From Nocardiopsis mwathae (lineage in GTDB: Bacteria; Actinomycetota; Actinomycetes; Streptosporangiales; Streptosporangiaceae): a DNA stretch of 64,000 bases. This document shows, in pieces, positions 62,425 to 64,000 of this stretch. A program made the translations under genes and the position numbers. The DNA lies in assembly GCF_014201195.1 (NCBI RefSeq), contig NZ_JACHDS010000001.1, positions 1,736,001 through 1,800,000 of the forward strand. The letters are read 5' to 3'. Numbering within the stretch: the first letter of the stretch is position 1; each line of letters opens with the position of its first letter. The notes below the pieces were generated by a model. The model searched no databases, was not told where the DNA came from, and saw only the letters and a list, made by a program, of their open reading frames with translations.

Positions 62425-63061
62425 CCACGATGCGGGTCGAGGGATTCACGGCCACCTGATCGACGGCGTCCTGCGTGCGGGCGCCGACACCACGCTGGCC
62501 GAGGTCTATGCGGGTGTGGTGCGTCCGGCGCTGGGCATCGAGGCCTACTTCGGGGTGCCGGAGCACGTCCTTGCCCGGGCCGCCGACCTGGAGTACGCCG
62601 ACGCGGAGTGGCCGCGCCGGCTGCCCGCACTACCGTGGATGGCGCCGCCCGCCGGAGCCATGGACATGGGCCGGATGAACAGCCCGGAGTGGCGGCGCGC
62701 GGTCTTCGGTGCGATCAACCTGCACACCACCGCGAGCGCCGCTGCGAAGTTCTTCGCCGATCTGACCCGCGAGGACGGCCCCGTGCGCGCACTCCTGGGC
62801 CCGCGCCTGCACGGCGAATTCCTCCGACCCCAGGTCACCGGCCACGACGACCTGTTCGGCACCGAGGTCACCTGGACGCCGGGCTTCGTCCGCGACCATG
62901 TCAAGATCGCCAAGGGCGGGCTCGGCGGCTCGGCCGCCTGGTGGTCGCTGCGGCACCACCACGCCTGCGCCTACCTCACGCGCCGCCTCGACGACCACGC
63001 GCGCGCCGCCGAGATCGCGGCCGCCCTGGGCGACGACCTGACCGTGATGCCGCTGCGCTGA
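62425..63061 (+). pseudogene. C-terminal half of a beta-lactamase-fold serine hydrolase
   Basis: The frame resembles the second half of class C beta-lactamase-like esterases from HGHLIDGVLRAGADTTLAEV onward, ending with GGLGGSAAWWSLRHHHACAYL and the final helix. The N-terminal half with the SxxK nucleophile is absent, and sequence before about 62425 in this frame is unrelated, GC-rich filler. No good start site precedes it. I take it as a truncated relic, although a shorter product from within could still be made. Confidence 0.62.
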
Positions 63062-63076
63062 CCTCGGCGGGGGCGG

Positions 63077-63724
63077 CTATACCCACCCGGCGTCGTGGGC
63101 GAGGATGGCCGCCTGCACCCGGTTGGTCATGCCGAGCTTGGAGAGGATGCGGCTGACGTGTGCCTTGACCGTGGCCTCGCGCATCCCCAGTTCGCGGCCG
63201 ACCTCGGCGTTGGACATGCCGCGGGCGATGGCGACGAGCACGTCGCGCTCGCGGTCGCTCAGCACCTCCAACCGCTTGGCGGCCACCGGCGCCTCGTCGG
63301 ACGCGGGTGCGGCGAAACGCTCCAGCATGCGCTTGGTGACGCTGGGCGCGAGCATGGCGTTGCCCTCGTCGATCGTCCGCACGGCCGAGATCAGGTCGCG
63401 CGGCGGGGTGTCCTTGAGCAGGAAGCCCACGGCCCCCGCACGCAGCGCGCGGTGCACGTACTCGTCCAGGTCGAAGGTGGTGAGCAGGACGACTTTGGGC
63501 GGGTTCGGCAGGGCCGTCAACTCGGCGGCGGCGGTCAGCCCGTCGACGCCCGGCATCCGGATGTCGAGCAGGACGACGTCGGGCGCCAGCTGACGGGCCA
63601 GGCGGACCGCCTCGGCGCCGTCGGCCCCCTCGCCGACGACCTCGATGTCGTCGGCCGAGTCCAGGATCATCTTCAGCCCCGAGCGCACCAGCTGCTCGTC
63701 GTCGATCAGTATCGTGCGGATCAC
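63077..63724 (-). CDS. NarL/LuxR family response regulator
   Basis: This 215-residue regulator has a receiver domain (IDDEQLVRSGLKMIL; Asp in VVLLDIRMPGVDG; Lys in FLLKDTPP) and a LuxR helix-turn-helix (LEVLSDRERDVLVAIARGMS; NAEVGRELGMREATVKAHVS). GTG 63724 overlaps the preceding kinase stop as GTGA. It is a second, independent NarL-type pair in this window. Confidence 0.93.
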   Translation of the reverse strand: MIRTILIDDEQLVRSGLKMILDSADDIEVVGEGADGAEAVRLARQLAPDVVLLDIRMPGVDGLTAAAELTALPNPPKVVLLTTFDLDEYVHRALRAGAVGFLLKDTPPRDLISAVRTIDEGNAMLAPSVTKRMLERFAAPASDEAPVAAKRLEVLSDRERDVLVAIARGMSNAEVGRELGMREATVKAHVSRILSKLGMTNRVQAAILAHDAGWV

Positions 63725-64000
63725 CCGCGTTCCCCTGTCTCCTCAGACTCCTGCGTCCCCACCGGCAAGATAGCGCGAACCTGCCACCCGCCGTCCGGGT
63801 ACGGGCCCGCGGACAGGTCGCCGCCGACCAGACTGATGCGCTCGCGCAGCCCGGCCAGCCCGTATCCGCTGCTGGGCGGAGGTTCCGAGCACGGGCCGGC
63901 GGTGTCGCGGCGCGGCTCGTTGGTGACGACGATCTCCAGGTTGTCCTCGCCGTAGTCCATGCGGACCGTGACCGCGCCGCCGGGGGCGTGCTTTCCGGCG
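63721..64000 (-). CDS. Sensor histidine kinase, C-terminal part (runs off window)
   Basis: About 92 residues of the HATPase end are visible: KHAPGGAVTVRMDYGE, LEIVVTNEP, GYGLAGLRERISLVGGDL and WQVRAILPVGTQ. The start lies right of the window. It overlaps the response regulator start by GTGA, so it is its partner. The tail SEETGERG is typical for NarL-type kinases. Confidence 0.88.
   Translation of the reverse strand, partial: AGKHAPGGAVTVRMDYGEDNLEIVVTNEPRRDTAGPCSEPPPSSGYGLAGLRERISLVGGDLSAGPYPDGGWQVRAILPVGTQESEETGERG

Noticed and set aside
1-64000. tRNA, rRNA, insertion sequences, phage integrase or attachment sites
   Set aside because: I scanned intergenic regions for cloverleaf ends, transposase motifs and integrase genes and found none.

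Overview
The window is 64 kb of high-GC DNA (about 72% by eye) that codes like an actinobacterium: GTG starts are common, and there are a WhiB regulator, an XRE/DUF397 cassette, a Streptomyces-type subtilisin inhibitor, IdeR/DmdR-type iron boxes and Zur boxes driving zinc-free ribosomal paralogues. A filamentous actinomycete of the Nocardiopsis/Streptomonospora kind fits best. That placement is inferred from gene content; there is no rRNA here to prove it.

Layout. 1-4.7 kb: a divergent FAD monooxygenase/TetR pair with twin operators, a clan GH-A-like protein, a solitary type I-E CRISPR unit, a beta-lactamase-fold lipoprotein and a glycosyltransferase relic. 4.7-8.4 kb: an assimilatory sulfur operon on the minus strand (sulfite reductase, small zinc-ribbon-like protein, cysH, sirohydrochlorin chelatase-like protein) preceded by a short leader peptide. 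8.6-26.9 kb: mostly housekeeping genes (YihY-type membrane protein, HNH nuclease, LPXTG collagen-like protein, MFS, GNATs, phosphoribosyltransferase-hydrolase fusion, WhiB, MBL hydrolase, AI-2E-type protein, ABC-F, enoyl-CoA hydratase, DEAD-box helicase). 27.2-28.7 kb: an alanine/glycine:cation symporter.

Metal-responsive genes occupy 28.8-48.4 kb. Three Zur-like boxes precede a permease/TIGR03943 pair, a CobW-S18 pair and an L28-S14 pair, which looks like a zinc-starvation response. Two iron boxes precede a decayed NRPS locus ending near panD, and a FhuF-like ferric reductase. Between them lie a subtilisin inhibitor, an orphan histidine kinase, a stand-alone HsdR-N-like nuclease domain, an ATP-binding/XRE/DUF397/DUF397 group and several small proteins.

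From 48.6 kb on: a POT peptide transporter, a membrane-anchored pentapeptide-repeat protein, then a compact S9 peptidase / 35-residue peptide / JmjC oxygenase locus that looks like a minimal RiPP cluster and is the best candidate for an undescribed system. After it come a secreted propeller-like protein, a NarL-type two-component pair, a YqeB-like protein, a putative glycoside hydrolase, a truncated serine hydrolase and a second NarL-type pair running off the right edge.

A family of about 70-74 bp imperfect palindromes (five copies) lies just downstream of genes across the window.
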